Positions 34,301 through 42,413 of a stretch of 64,000 bases of DNA are shown here, piece after piece. Position numbers and translations under genes: made by a program. How positions within the stretch are numbered: the stretch's first letter is position 1; every line of letters starts with the position of its first letter. Source of the DNA: JAUILA01 sp050289805 (GTDB lineage Bacteria; Bacteroidota; Bacteroidia; Cytophagales; Cyclobacteriaceae). The notes under the pieces are model-generated. The model was not told the origin of the DNA, ran no database searches, and saw only the letters and a list, made by a program, of their open reading frames with translations. The DNA lies in assembly GCA_050289805.1 (NCBI GenBank), contig JBNKGL010000014.1:42656-106655 (forward strand). Reading direction: 5' to 3'.

Positions 34301-35767
34301 GAAGACTTTTACCAGGTGCTGAACAGCTCCTATGAATCAACCTTTTATCCGGAAAACTCATTGATTCTGATCAATGTTTTCCGCCCGGTTGTAAACGACC
34401 TGGATATCCTGGAACTTTTATCGAACGGAAGCTGGATGTCAAGTGAATCGATCCTTCAGAATGTTTTCCGCCCGGTGGTTAATGGAATGAATATCATTGA
34501 TCTGAATGTGGATCACTTCCTGGATTATAATAACGCCAGTCAGGACGGTACCACCAATACATTCAAGGCAGTGGTCAATATTTTCAAGGCGGTCGTAAAT
34601 GGAACCGACCTTCTCAGCAACAATGTGGAACTTTCTGTTGAGAATGTATTCAGACCTGTTGTTAATGACACCGATTTGGGTAATGAAAATGATCAGAATG
34701 ACTATTCCAATGTCTTCGCTGTGATAGGCGAAGCTGATGCATCATCAGATCCTGAAGCTCCGGGTATCGCGAATTTTTATTCGCTTAATCTGATTACCGG
34801 ACTGGGTGTTACAGATACTGAATCAGGCCCGCACTACATATTTCCCGGCGCTTTCCTTGCATCGATCGCGGCAAATCTTAATCTCACATATACGTATGGA
34901 AATGTAACCATCACGCCGGCAACCCTGGATGTTGAAATTGAGGATTTCCTGATCACCCAGGGTGAAACACCTGATCTTACGGCCATTGTGAGCAACTTCA
35001 ATGGATTCGTTTATGATGAAGGTGTGAGTGCTGTGTTTCCGGACGGCATTCCGTATTATTTTGTTGATGCGGAAGGAAATGAATATGTCGACGGTGATTA
35101 TGGTATGTTTTCAATCCGGATCAGGGAACCTGAAAACTACAACCTCAACTTTGTGAATGATGCAAAACTCTATGTGAATTTGCAGAATGATTTTTCCAGG
35201 AAAATTCGCACATATCTTGATTGTGTGGAAGAAACAACGGGTGATCCGGATGGGTTGAATTTCATTGCGAACTACCGGTATGAAAACCCGAACGATGTGC
35301 CTGTCTATATTCTGGAGGGTCCGGAAAACTATCTTTCAGGGGATGGCCTGTTTGAAGGCGAACTGCCGGTTGTATTCCTGCCGGGTGAGGGAACATTCCA
35401 GATTAGATTTGACGGAAACACGTTGAAATGGACTGTGATAAGCCTGGAAAGTGCCAATAAAACCAGTACTACCTCACTTGCCAGTGCTAATTCAGGACGA
35501 TGTGATGCGTATACAATTGAAAGTATTGAGTCTTATTCCGTATATCCAAATCCTGTACAGACGATTCTCAGCGTGCAGAAAAACATTGTTGATGACACTG
35601 AGGTGCAATTGTTCAATGATTTTGGTATTTTGCTGTTCAGTGGGAATCTCAACGGTGATGTTGGAGAAACACTTACGATCGATATGACTGCTTATTTCAA
35701 TGGCGTCTACATACTCCGTTGTGTCACGAAAGGAGGCCTGCAGATGTATACGATCAAGAAAGAATAA
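31385..35767 (+). CDS. Subtilase/sedolisin-superfamily secreted protein with T9SS sorting domain
   Basis: 1460 residues, signal peptide about 1-38 (ending PAAAQ). Residues 48-140 form a domain that starts and ends in Cys (ACQEYVG ... SANSSHC). A protease domain follows at about 315-710: GVKIGVISNSAN, DEGRAMMQIIHDVAPGAE (about 368), LIVDDVTF and FGTSAAAPHAAG with Ser near 680. The DEG / DD / TSAAAPH set resembles the sedolisin-type Glu-Asp-Ser triad; the Asp expected in the first motif is Asn. IPT- and MBG-like domains, five NVFRPVVN-type repeats (about 997-1095), and a second Cys-bounded domain similar to the N-terminal one (about 1279-1376) come next. The last 80 residues are a type A T9SS sorting domain (YSVYPNPVQTILSV ... 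GVYILRC). It is the first gene of a group leading to the cyclase. Confidence 0.88.
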   Translation: MKFASSWLRYFQIGFCATWQIKSLGIFLIFLFSIPAAAQKGGNGTKDIIVRACQEYVGNGIYSATFSYENLNNKDLILLDDNSYVLTNNGKKKSRAVNNFKSGKVDKAFTRQFTEGGSVQWNVINPNGKTHTVIASANSSHCENTDPNDGIIFPVYVQGTGKIDQVIDLALNALAEGNAGDVPSDLVYQINAQDKVFVEIIYKENHLEDVINLLQTEFGLLFNPDLTQTDFVIDPQVIIDNQLPTIDVFFPIPRLLELNQYFDIINFVRTMYPSFVGQGVVASQGDTVQTSDIVRESFNTVINDEVVPVDGRGVKIGVISNSANTQPFTGQSKLDVDVLNGDLPGAGNPNNYDLPVEILLDYPFGIQSDEGRAMMQIIHDVAPGAELSFHTGTISPRSFELGVQALADAGSDLIVDDVTFVTEKFFGVSRIGQVIQNFVQLPGKAYFSSSGNYGDDGYQSVFNPSTTPIVTNFLPAGGPAVAHVFGTNPDGSEDYLQNFTVTGGRTYMIVLQWSEPLASEEVVVGARTDLDMYIVDGQGRLLVSNNLFSSDQDPTEVMVFEAVRDGSANLMITSADGSVPPGLSFRYVAFQSAGLEFTEYAGGPTITGHAGVGEVITVGANFYGTAGSPEPEPFSSFGGMLPDMTSVNVDLSAPDGTDVNMEAFGFDSDGNGFNNFFGTSAAAPHAAGAFALMLSALPTWYPEGLPAPAALMEGSQTNQQIDQVLQLFQQTATPAGNVLQSGAGLTNTLAAFKSIAAQKAQITTLVVEDGKTPSAEPFIVTILGKYFPENPTVMFNGEELEILSVTENEIQARVNPFEGNPALTVNTDGITPTGNDAGVSNPLYFFEDGRFAITITADFKEIGFGQSVEFTSTITGIPEGTTIESLGLPEITFTTPAAFPYPDVNTYLVTPGFTEALPDDHPSVAQVNFVNGLLRVNRLDVEVGLEDASFEYGQPIVLTPTFTYNTDGIVDNEDFYQVLNSSYESTFYPENSLILINVFRPVVNDLDILELLSNGSWMSSESILQNVFRPVVNGMNIIDLNVDHFLDYNNASQDGTTNTFKAVVNIFKAVVNGTDLLSNNVELSVENVFRPVVNDTDLGNENDQNDYSNVFAVIGEADASSDPEAPGIANFYSLNLITGLGVTDTESGPHYIFPGAFLASIAANLNLTYTYGNVTITPATLDVEIEDFLITQGETPDLTAIVSNFNGFVYDEGVSAVFPDGIPYYFVDAEGNEYVDGDYGMFSIRIREPENYNLNFVNDAKLYVNLQNDFSRKIRTYLDCVEETTGDPDGLNFIANYRYENPNDVPVYILEGPENYLSGDGLFEGELPVVFLPGEGTFQIRFDGNTLKWTVISLESANKTSTTSLASANSGRCDAYTIESIESYSVYPNPVQTILSVQKNIVDDTEVQLFNDFGILLFSGNLNGDVGETLTIDMTAYFNGVYILRCVTKGGLQMYTIKKE
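34373..34669 (+). repeat. Five NVFRPVVN-type repeats in the secreted protease-like protein
   Basis: Protein pattern N-[VTI]-F-[RK]-[PA]-V-V-N-[GD] encoded at 34373-34399, 34460-34486, 34556-34579, 34577-34603 and 34643-34669. The codons differ between copies while the residues hold, so the repeat is kept at protein level and is not a recent DNA duplication. Confidence 0.8.
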
Positions 35768-35785
35768 TTGAATTATTTTTAGTTT

Positions 35786-37783
35786 ATGACAAGAGTCCTG
35801 AAGCATTTTGCTGGTTGCCTTTTAGGTATCCTGCTTCTTTTACCATATTGTCTGTCGGCACAGGATAATGCCAAAATCGATAGCCTGAAGATGGTGATTG
35901 AGCAGGGAGCGCGGGACTCGACGCGGGTTGAGGCGCTCAATGCACTTTCTATTGAAGTCCTGTATCAGGAGGACCTTCAGGGTGCGATGGATTATGCTAC
36001 ACAAGCGAACAATCTGGCTATTGAACTGAAATATCTGAAGGGCCAGGCGTTCGCATTAAAAAACATCGGATTATCCTACTACTACCAGGCCGACTTCATC
36101 AATGCCCTGGATTACTGGACTAATTCCCTTGAAGTGTTTGAGTCAATTCCGGACACCCTTGGGATTGCCAACATGAATAATAACCTCGGAGCTGTATTTT
36201 ACAGCCAGGGGATTTTGCAGAAAGCACTTGATAGTTATTTACAATCGTTAAGCGTCTCCCTGAAGTTAGGTGACCCTCTTCGTATTACAAGTGTATTGGC
36301 CAATATCGGGGGACTTTATGGCGAGATGAAGGATTTTGATAAGGCACTCTATTACTATAACCAGATTGAACCCTACCTGGCGGAACTGAACGATCCGCAA
36401 ATTACCGCCGCCTATTTAATGGGTATTGGTGAAATATATGTTAAAAATGGCGACTATAAGCAGGCGGAAGAAATTTTCGTCGAAGCTTTGAACTATACAC
36501 AAAACACCCCTGATTATGCGCACAACCTTTCGATGCTGGGTCAGGTTGAAATGAGTCTTGGCAAGGAAGAGCAGGCGATTGATTACCTTAATCGCGGTTA
36601 CAATGATGCCGATCGAAATAATTATCAGCTCGATAAGGTTCAGGCATTGATGGGCCTTGGAAGAATCTATAAAAAAACTGACCCTGACCGTTCACTGGCA
36701 TATTTTACAGAAGCAGTGGAGTTGGGGACTGCCCTGGGTGTAGGCAAGGAAATGCGGGATATTTATATGGAGATGTCGGAAGTCTATGCCGGCATGGAAG
36801 ATTATAAAAACGCCTATGACTACCATCGGTTCTACCTGGCAAAAAAGGATTCAATATTTAATGTAGAAACCGACGATAAGATTCGTGGTTTGCAATTTGA
36901 TTATGAACTGGAGAAAAAACAGGATCAGATCGGATTGCTGGAGAAGGAAGCGGAGGTATTGCAGGAACGGGAAAAGAGACAAACCTACATTTCATACGCG
37001 TCATTCTTTTCTGCCGGGCTCGTTTTGTTAATGGCGGTTGGTGTTTTCAACCGATATCGTTTCATTAAGCGAACCAATAAAATCATTAACCAGGAAACGG
37101 AGCGCTCTAAAAATCTGTTGCTTAACATTTTGCCGGAAGAGACGGCACAGGAACTAAAGCAGCATGGAAAAGTTGCTGCCAAGAAATTTGAAAAGGTGAC
37201 CGTAATGTTTACCGACTTCAAAGGCTTTACGGCACATTCCCATCAGTTATCGCCGGAGCAGCTGGTAGAAACAGTCGATTACTATTTCTCGCGATTTGAT
37301 GCCATCATGACCAGCCACGGACTTGAAAAAATCAAGACCATTGGTGATGCATATATGTGTGCCGGCGGTCTGCCGTTTCCGGATGACGCACATCCGCGAA
37401 AAATTATTCAGGCCGCTTTTGATATTCTTAAAGTAATTGAGGATGCGAAGCATCTTGATAATGAAAAATTCATTGCTTTTGATATTCGGATAGGTATCAA
37501 CACAGGGCCGGTAGTAGCGGGAGTGGTGGGAACCAAAAAATTCGCCTACGATATCTGGGGGGATACTGTAAACGTAGCCGCCCGGATGGAATCTGCCTCG
37601 GAACCCGGAAAAATTAATATTTCCGAAAACACATATCAGTTAATCAAGGACTTCTATGATTGCAGTTTCCGTGGAGAAATCTTCGTTAAGAATAAAGGTA
37701 TGATGAACATGTATTTCGTAAATGGCCCGAAGCAGGTGGCAGAAACGGAGGTTGGAGCCGGTTCGGAGGAATCTAAAAATTAA
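35786..37783 (+). CDS. TPR-linked membrane class III adenylate cyclase
   Basis: 665 residues. A signal peptide or anchor (about 1-25) leads to about seven TPR repeats (residues 35-370, for example ALKNIGLSYYYQADFINALDYW), a coiled coil (385-410), one membrane helix (SYASFFSAGLVLLMAVGVF, about 406-424) and a class III cyclase domain (470-645). Metal Asp residues are D477 (FTDFKGFT) and D521 (TIGDAYM). The purine-selecting Lys of EKIKTIGD and Asp589 of YDIWGD are the adenine pair, so cAMP is the expected product. Arg600 (NVAARMES) is the transition-state Arg. The TPRs would lie in the periplasm and sense a partner. The start is 18 bases after the protease-like gene; a Pycsar-TM-like gene follows 32 bases after the stop. 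Confidence 0.92.
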   Translation: MTRVLKHFAGCLLGILLLLPYCLSAQDNAKIDSLKMVIEQGARDSTRVEALNALSIEVLYQEDLQGAMDYATQANNLAIELKYLKGQAFALKNIGLSYYYQADFINALDYWTNSLEVFESIPDTLGIANMNNNLGAVFYSQGILQKALDSYLQSLSVSLKLGDPLRITSVLANIGGLYGEMKDFDKALYYYNQIEPYLAELNDPQITAAYLMGIGEIYVKNGDYKQAEEIFVEALNYTQNTPDYAHNLSMLGQVEMSLGKEEQAIDYLNRGYNDADRNNYQLDKVQALMGLGRIYKKTDPDRSLAYFTEAVELGTALGVGKEMRDIYMEMSEVYAGMEDYKNAYDYHRFYLAKKDSIFNVETDDKIRGLQFDYELEKKQDQIGLLEKEAEVLQEREKRQTYISYASFFSAGLVLLMAVGVFNRYRFIKRTNKIINQETERSKNLLLNILPEETAQELKQHGKVAAKKFEKVTVMFTDFKGFTAHSHQLSPEQLVETVDYYFSRFDAIMTSHGLEKIKTIGDAYMCAGGLPFPDDAHPRKIIQAAFDILKVIEDAKHLDNEKFIAFDIRIGINTGPVVAGVVGTKKFAYDIWGDTVNVAARMESASEPGKINISENTYQLIKDFYDCSFRGEIFVKNKGMMNMYFVNGPKQVAETEVGAGSEESKN

Positions 37784-37815
37784 TTCAGCTATATTTAAGA
37801 AATAATTTCACTAGC

Positions 37816-38364
37816 TTGAAAGAGACCAGCAAAAAACATGTTGAAGAGGATCCGGATATTATCCATGATCCTAATAATTACTGGGAGCAACTTGAGCGCC
37901 TGGAGAAATTGATCCGTGCCTCAGAATTAAAAGCAGGGGTTATATTTTCCTTTCACAGTTTGGTAATAGGTCTCTTTGTAGACCGGCTGGAATATTTTCA
38001 GGGCATATTTAAACAGAATATTGTTTTTGTTATTTTGACAGTTATTTGGATATTGTTTGTTTTAATATCTATTTATTATTGTTTTCGCTGTTTTACACCT
38101 CGTCTGGAATTGAAATATGATAAGAATGTATTCTTTTTTCGGGATGCCGCATACGCATTTGGTGATGTAAAAGAATACAGTAAAAAATTAATGAAAGTAT
38201 GTAGCAGTGAACATGAACTTTACTATCAGTTGAGCCAACAGATTCATATTGAGAGTAAGATCATTGACCAGAAGTTCAGCAGTGTACAAAAATCGTTGAG
38301 GTACTTCGCATTTAGCTTTATTTCCGTGATCCTGATTATAATATTCTGGGCAGTGCGGTTATAA
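37816..38364 (+). CDS. Pycsar-effector-like (PycTM/DUF5706) membrane protein
   Basis: 182 residues. An N-terminal cytoplasmic helix WEQLERLEKLIRASELKAG leads into a helix pair (VIFSFHSLVIGLFVDRL, about 53-69, and IVFVILTVIWILFVLISIYY, about 77-96). A cytoplasmic part follows with YFRDAAYAFGDVKEYS-like residues (about 112-125) and HELYYQLSQQIHIESKIIDQK, and a third helix (YFAFSFISVILIIIFWAV) ends the chain. The KAG entry into helix 1, the short pair of helices and the QQI...S.I...K helix match the Pycsar TM effector family as I know it. Members sense cyclic nucleotides and disrupt the membrane. The start is TTG at 37816, the only in-frame candidate. It is flanked by a cyclase and an HD hydrolase. 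Confidence 0.75.
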   Translation: MKETSKKHVEEDPDIIHDPNNYWEQLERLEKLIRASELKAGVIFSFHSLVIGLFVDRLEYFQGIFKQNIVFVILTVIWILFVLISIYYCFRCFTPRLELKYDKNVFFFRDAAYAFGDVKEYSKKLMKVCSSEHELYYQLSQQIHIESKIIDQKFSSVQKSLRYFAFSFISVILIIIFWAVRL

Positions 38365-38384
38365 TGTGAGCTTAAAATTAACGG

Positions 38385-38981
38385 ATGAAAGGATACATCA
38401 AGATTAGACAAAGTGTTCTGGATATTTTAGAAACAAAACTTCCTGATAATTTATACTATCACAGTATTGATCATACTCTCGATGTTTTGAAGGTCTGCAA
38501 TGAATATATCGACCGACTGAATATCGATGAGGATCAGGCGAAACTTTTACGACTGGGCGCCTTACTGCACGATGTGGGATTTACCGTTTCCAATATTGAT
38601 CATGAGGAAAGAGGGGTGGAAATATCACAGAAACTTCTGTCGGAATATGATATGCCCCAGGAGGATATTGATATCATTCATGGCTTGATTCGCGCCACCA
38701 AAATTCCGCAAAGCCCAAAAACCGAACTTGAGAAAATTATTTGTGATTCAGATCTGGATTATCTTGGGCGTAACAATTTTTATAATATCAGTGATCAGTT
38801 ATTCAAGGAACTGCAATCATTTGACGTTGTACATGACAAGAATGAGTGGAATAAGATGCAGATCAGATTTTTAGAAGCGCATTCATATCATACCCCATTT
38901 GCAAGGGAACACAGGCAGCCGGTTAAGGAAAAGCGTATCGCGGAGCTAAAAAAAATGGTTGAGGAAAGCGGATCAGATTAA
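38385..38981 (+). CDS. HD-domain phosphohydrolase
   Basis: 198 residues, cytoplasmic. The metal site of an HD domain is clear: H26 and H30 in YHSIDHTLDV, H62-D63 in GALLHDVGF, a later HGLIRATK (about 105) and DSDLDYLG with the last Asp (about 124-131). HD enzymes of this size hydrolyse nucleotides or cyclic nucleotides. Placed 20 bases behind the Pycsar-TM-like gene and after a cyclase, it may remove the signal and so limit the effector. In other Bacteroidota, HD and PycTM-like domains occur side by side or fused. Its stop shares TTAA with the convergent next gene. Confidence 0.87.
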   Translation: MKGYIKIRQSVLDILETKLPDNLYYHSIDHTLDVLKVCNEYIDRLNIDEDQAKLLRLGALLHDVGFTVSNIDHEERGVEISQKLLSEYDMPQEDIDIIHGLIRATKIPQSPKTELEKIICDSDLDYLGRNNFYNISDQLFKELQSFDVVHDKNEWNKMQIRFLEAHSYHTPFAREHRQPVKEKRIAELKKMVEESGSD

Positions 38982-39676
38982 TCCACGCAATTGTTATTGT
39001 AATATCTCACAATAGACTTCAAATCTCCTTCTACACTAAAATTCAGATGGGCGTCCTTTACGTGGGAAGCCAGCGCATTTGAATCCAGAAAATCCAGGTT
39101 ACGTTTTTTGCCGGAAGCAATTTCGTGAATCAGATCATCTTTGATCAGGAAGTATTTTTCCAGGATCAGAATATCGGATCCTTCTGCATTTTCAGGAACC
39201 AATGTGGATGTAGCCTGTTCGCGATAAATTATTTCTTTTATTTTTAAAAGTTTGACAGGTCCGTTTTCAAGTACTTCAGCAAAGGCGATAAAATTCTCCT
39301 GGTTCTCAAAATCAAATTCATCCGTAGAAATGAATCGCTCGGTACTCAGACGGCTTCCACTGAACCATTCAAATGACTTAATCTGCGCCTTGGGAATAGT
39401 ATAAAAACCACGATTAATAATTACCTCCAGGCTGTTTTTTATAATATCATACCGTATGTAGTAAGCCAGCAGCGAATCCCCGTTTTTAAGGTAGATATTC
39501 CCGGCATTCCAGGTTTTATCATAATGCATTTTCCCTAAGGTCTGGAGCTGGTAGGGCATTGTCTTCGAAAGTGTGGAATCATTACTGAAAAAGAAGGGGT
39601 TGTATTTTGGAACCTGGCAATAGGCTGAGGAAGCAATACAAATGCATAGCAGAATTAATGAATGAGTTTTTGACAT
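38978..39676 (-). CDS. Secreted hypothetical protein
   Basis: 232 residues with a signal peptide (about 1-20, SLILLCICIASSAYCQ). A region at about 58-130 reads as a repeated strand pattern (GNIYLKNGDSLLAYYIRYD, then LEVIINRGFYTIPKAQIKSFEW), similar to small beta-rich domains found in many Bacteroidota secreted proteins. I do not recognise a named family. It is convergent with the HD gene, with which it shares the bases of both stop codons. Confidence 0.65.
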   Translation of the reverse strand: MSKTHSLILLCICIASSAYCQVPKYNPFFFSNDSTLSKTMPYQLQTLGKMHYDKTWNAGNIYLKNGDSLLAYYIRYDIIKNSLEVIINRGFYTIPKAQIKSFEWFSGSRLSTERFISTDEFDFENQENFIAFAEVLENGPVKLLKIKEIIYREQATSTLVPENAEGSDILILEKYFLIKDDLIHEIASGKKRNLDFLDSNALASHVKDAHLNFSVEGDLKSIVRYYNNNCVD

Positions 39677-39792
39677 GATGAAAAATGATTGACCTGGGCA
39701 GAAGGTATAAAAAATTCAGAAGCTCACAAAATGGCTTTCAGTTAAAGGTCTGGTATAGATTTAAATGGAATGTGCCCCTTGTAAAATTCATT

Positions 39793-39828
39793 TAAAAAAA
39801 ATGCCCTGCAGTAAGGTACTACAGGGCA
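39793..39828 (-). terminator. Rho-independent terminator of the fasciclin gene
   Basis: On the minus strand, the stem ATGCCCTG..AGTA / TACT..CAGGGCAT (39801-39828) is followed by a run of eight T. It starts 20 bases after the fasciclin stop codon. Confidence 0.85.
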
Positions 39829-39848
39829 TACATCAGGTGCTGTTCCTT

Positions 39849-40862
39849 TTATGGAAGAAGAACCCTGTCAATTACATGCACCACACCATTCGTAGCGCTG
39901 ATGTCGAGAAGTCCGGTATTGAGCGGAACGGTTCTGCCTGATCCGTCAATAATCGAAGGTGCTCCGCCGAGATCAAAGGTTATGCTTCCCCCTGCCAGCA
40001 TATCCACACTGAGCCCGTCAGACAAATCAGTTGAAAACACCTCTCCGTCAAATACATGGTAAAGAAGAATAGTCGTCAGGTCAGGGCTTGCCAATAACTC
40101 GGCTGCCGTTAAATTCAATTCTTCCAGCAGGCTTACGAACGCGTCGTTGGTCGGTGCAAAAACGGTAAGTCCCGCCGCAGGATCCGATAAAGCCGATTCG
40201 AGTCCGGCCGTCTCAATAGCAGTTTTAAGTATTGAGAAATTTTCATTACCCTCTACCAGGTCAAGCAAAGTAGGAGGAAGCAGAACCTGGTCAATGACGT
40301 GTACGATACCATTAAGGGCTCGTTTATCAGCCCGAATCACTTCAGATTCATTAAAAAATACGCCATCTTCAAGTGATACTCGTATGGATGCTCCATTGAG
40401 AGAGGTTACATAGCCCTCTTCCAGATCGCGAGCCCTAACTGTACCTTCCAGTACATGGTACAGGAGAATTTCGCGTAAATTAGGAATACTTCCCACGTTT
40501 TCAGGTGTGATTCCCAATGCAAAGAATGCATCATCGGTTGGAGCCAGTACCGTTAATTTATTTTTAGCGACGGCTTGGAAAAGACCGGCATCCTTTAACG
40601 CAACTGTAAGTGTGAAGAAAGTTGGCCGCTTGATAACCTGTGCAGCAATGGTAAGGCCCCGGCGCCAGTTTCTTGAATTTGGATTTTCTTTTGACTCATA
40701 AACATTATAAGTCAACTCCTCATCGAAGTTTTCCAACGTAGACATGATGTTGGTGAGATCAGAATCCTGAATCGGAGTAGGATTGTTTTCCTCCTGACAA
40801 CCTGCGAAAATGATCATCAGAAAGCTCGCAAAGATGATTTTGATGTAGTTCAAAGTTTTCAT
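39849..40862 (-). CDS. Lipoprotein with two fasciclin domains
   Basis: 337 residues; lipoprotein signal IIFASFLMIIFAGCQEE with Cys about 22. Two fasciclin (FAS1) domains, about 72-197 and 201-336, each with the pair of conserved motifs: KLTVLAPTDDAFFALG and GIVHVIDQVLLPP in the first, and GLTVFAPTNDAFVSLL and GVVHVIDRVLLP in the second. FAS1 domains mediate adhesion between cells or to matrix. It is a single gene with its own terminator, exposed on the periplasmic or outer face. Confidence 0.93.
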   Translation of the reverse strand: MKTLNYIKIIFASFLMIIFAGCQEENNPTPIQDSDLTNIMSTLENFDEELTYNVYESKENPNSRNWRRGLTIAAQVIKRPTFFTLTVALKDAGLFQAVAKNKLTVLAPTDDAFFALGITPENVGSIPNLREILLYHVLEGTVRARDLEEGYVTSLNGASIRVSLEDGVFFNESEVIRADKRALNGIVHVIDQVLLPPTLLDLVEGNENFSILKTAIETAGLESALSDPAAGLTVFAPTNDAFVSLLEELNLTAAELLASPDLTTILLYHVFDGEVFSTDLSDGLSVDMLAGGSITFDLGGAPSIIDGSGRTVPLNTGLLDISATNGVVHVIDRVLLP

Positions 40863-41098
40863 AGCAGTTTAATTTGTGGTTTAACATTATATTAACCTTT
40901 CAGAAGAACACAGGTTGAGCAGATCGGAGTGAATTGCATGATTATCGGGCTGAATGGTATAAAAACTGGAATGGACAGTTTGTCCCGGTACTATTTCATA
41001 TGTTCATTTAATTTTTGGTTTGCGGAAAGAAATACTTGTCAATTTTTCGGTTGTCCTTCTGATCCAGATTTATGTGTATTGCAGGAGACTTTGTTTGA

Positions 41099-42160
41099 AT
41101 GATTACATCCGAGAAAAAAATTAACGAATATTACCAGGCACTGAATAACCGGGATAGCCGGTATGCCGGAATATTTTATGCCGGGGTTCTTACGACAGGG
41201 ATTTTTTGCATATCCACCTGCCGTGCGCGTAAGCCGAAATTGCAGAATGTCTCCTTTTTCACCAGTGCCAGGGAAGCGTTGCAACATGGATTCAGGCCCT
41301 GTAAGGTATGCCGGCCCACCGAGAATGCGGATACGCCACCGGATTATATCCGTCATTTAATGAGCCTTGTGCAGAATCAGCCGGAACAGAAGATTCGAGA
41401 TCAGGATATTCGTTCGTATGGGTATCAACCGGAAACAATTCGCCGGTGGTTCAAGAAACATTTGGATATGACGTTTCAGGCGTATCAGCGAATGATCCGA
41501 ATCAATACCGCTTATGAAAAACTGAAAGGGGGAGAGAGGGTAATTCACGCGGCATACGATTCAGGTTTTGAATCATTGAGCGGGTTTGGGTATTCATTTA
41601 AAGCTATCTTTGAGGCAAGTCCGAACGCAATGGTTAATATCAACGTCATCATGCTTCACCGTTTTACCACGCCACTTGGACCCATGTATGCGGGCACATC
41701 AGAAAAGGGTTTGTGTTTACTTGAATTTACGGATCGCCGTGCCCTAGAGACGGAGTTTGAAGAATTGTCAAAACGACTGGGCGCAAAAATTGTGGTTGGA
41801 AAAAACGAAATTCATACTGAAACCGAACGACAGATCGGTGAGTATTTTAATGGAACCAGGAAGGAATTTTCGGTCCCGCTCGACATGCCGGGAAGTGCGT
41901 TTCAGAAAAGTGTTTGGAATCAGTTGCTGGAAATACCCTATGGCAAAACACGGAGTTACAAGGAACAGGCAAAGATCCTCGGTAATCTGTCAGCTATCCG
42001 GGCTGTTGCACGAGCGAACGGACAAAACAGGATCGCGATCATTGTGCCTTGCCATCGTGTGATAGGAAGTGATGGATCCCTTACAGGTTATGCGGGCGGT
42101 CTCCCGAGAAAGCGATACCTCCTTGAGCTGGAAAACCCGGAACAGATGAAACTTTTTTGA
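41099..42160 (+). CDS. ada: Ada-type DNA methyl-repair regulator / methyltransferase
   Basis: 353 residues with all three Ada parts. The N-terminal zinc domain (about 18-85) has the four Cys ligands in GIFCISTCRARKP and FRPCKVC; the first is the methylphosphotriester acceptor. An AraC-type helix-turn-helix follows (RDQDIRSYGYQPETIRRWFK). The O6-alkylguanine-DNA methyltransferase domain (about 185-345) ends with the acceptor site IVPCHRVIGSDG. Ada removes methyl groups from DNA and, once methylated, activates its own gene. The stop TGA is one base from a heptad repeat tract at 42162. Confidence 0.95.
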   Translation: MITSEKKINEYYQALNNRDSRYAGIFYAGVLTTGIFCISTCRARKPKLQNVSFFTSAREALQHGFRPCKVCRPTENADTPPDYIRHLMSLVQNQPEQKIRDQDIRSYGYQPETIRRWFKKHLDMTFQAYQRMIRINTAYEKLKGGERVIHAAYDSGFESLSGFGYSFKAIFEASPNAMVNINVIMLHRFTTPLGPMYAGTSEKGLCLLEFTDRRALETEFEELSKRLGAKIVVGKNEIHTETERQIGEYFNGTRKEFSVPLDMPGSAFQKSVWNQLLEIPYGKTRSYKEQAKILGNLSAIRAVARANGQNRIAIIVPCHRVIGSDGSLTGYAGGLPRKRYLLELENPEQMKLF

Positions 42161-42161
42161 A

Positions 42162-42213
42162 TAGTCAGTAGTCAGTAGTCAGTAGTCAGTAGTCAGTAGT
42201 CAGTAGTCAGTAG
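42162..42213 (+). repeat. Heptad tract (TAGTCAG)7-TAG, left arm of decayed copy
   Basis: Seven exact units plus TAG, starting one base after the TGA stop of ada. Confidence 0.97.
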
Positions 42214-42242
42214 TTGTTGGGTTCCGGCAATGACATTTGTGC

Positions 42243-42399
42243 ATGATTCAAGATAAAAGCTTAGTTGGGGCAAAAACTAAGAAATTTGCTCTAGCAGTGG
42301 TGGCTGGACCTCCTTTACGAGACAGGTTATATAACTCAAAATTATTATAATGAGCTACAAGAAACTTTGGTAGAAAATAAATCCACTACTGACTACTGA
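42243..42399 (+). pseudogene. Remnant of a four-helix-bundle protein gene
   Basis: It opens MIQDKSLVGAKTKKFALAVV, nearly the same as the intact protein at 8240 (MIQDKSLVGIKAKEFAIAAV). About 200 bases are then missing, and the text resumes out of frame with TTTACGAGACAGGTTATATA (compare 8487-8506), followed by another gap and AAATAAATCCACTACTGACT at the end. The frame stops after about 35 codons, so no four-helix protein can be made. Confidence 0.85.
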
Positions 42400-42413
42400 C
42401 TACTGACTACTGA
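42386..42413 (-). repeat. Heptad tract, right arm of decayed copy
   Basis: Four CTACTGA units (TAGTCAG on the minus strand). It encodes the last residues SVVSSQ and the TAG stop (42393-42395) of the DUF502 gene. Confidence 0.95.

Noticed and set aside
35786..37783. A true Pycsar pyrimidine cyclase
   Set aside because: The substrate-selecting residues (Lys of EKIK, Asp589) are those of adenylate cyclases, so cAMP is more likely than cCMP or cUMP.
42243..42399. A small coding gene inside the second heptad element
   Set aside because: It shows deletions and a frame change relative to the intact copy at 8240, so it is listed as a pseudogene.
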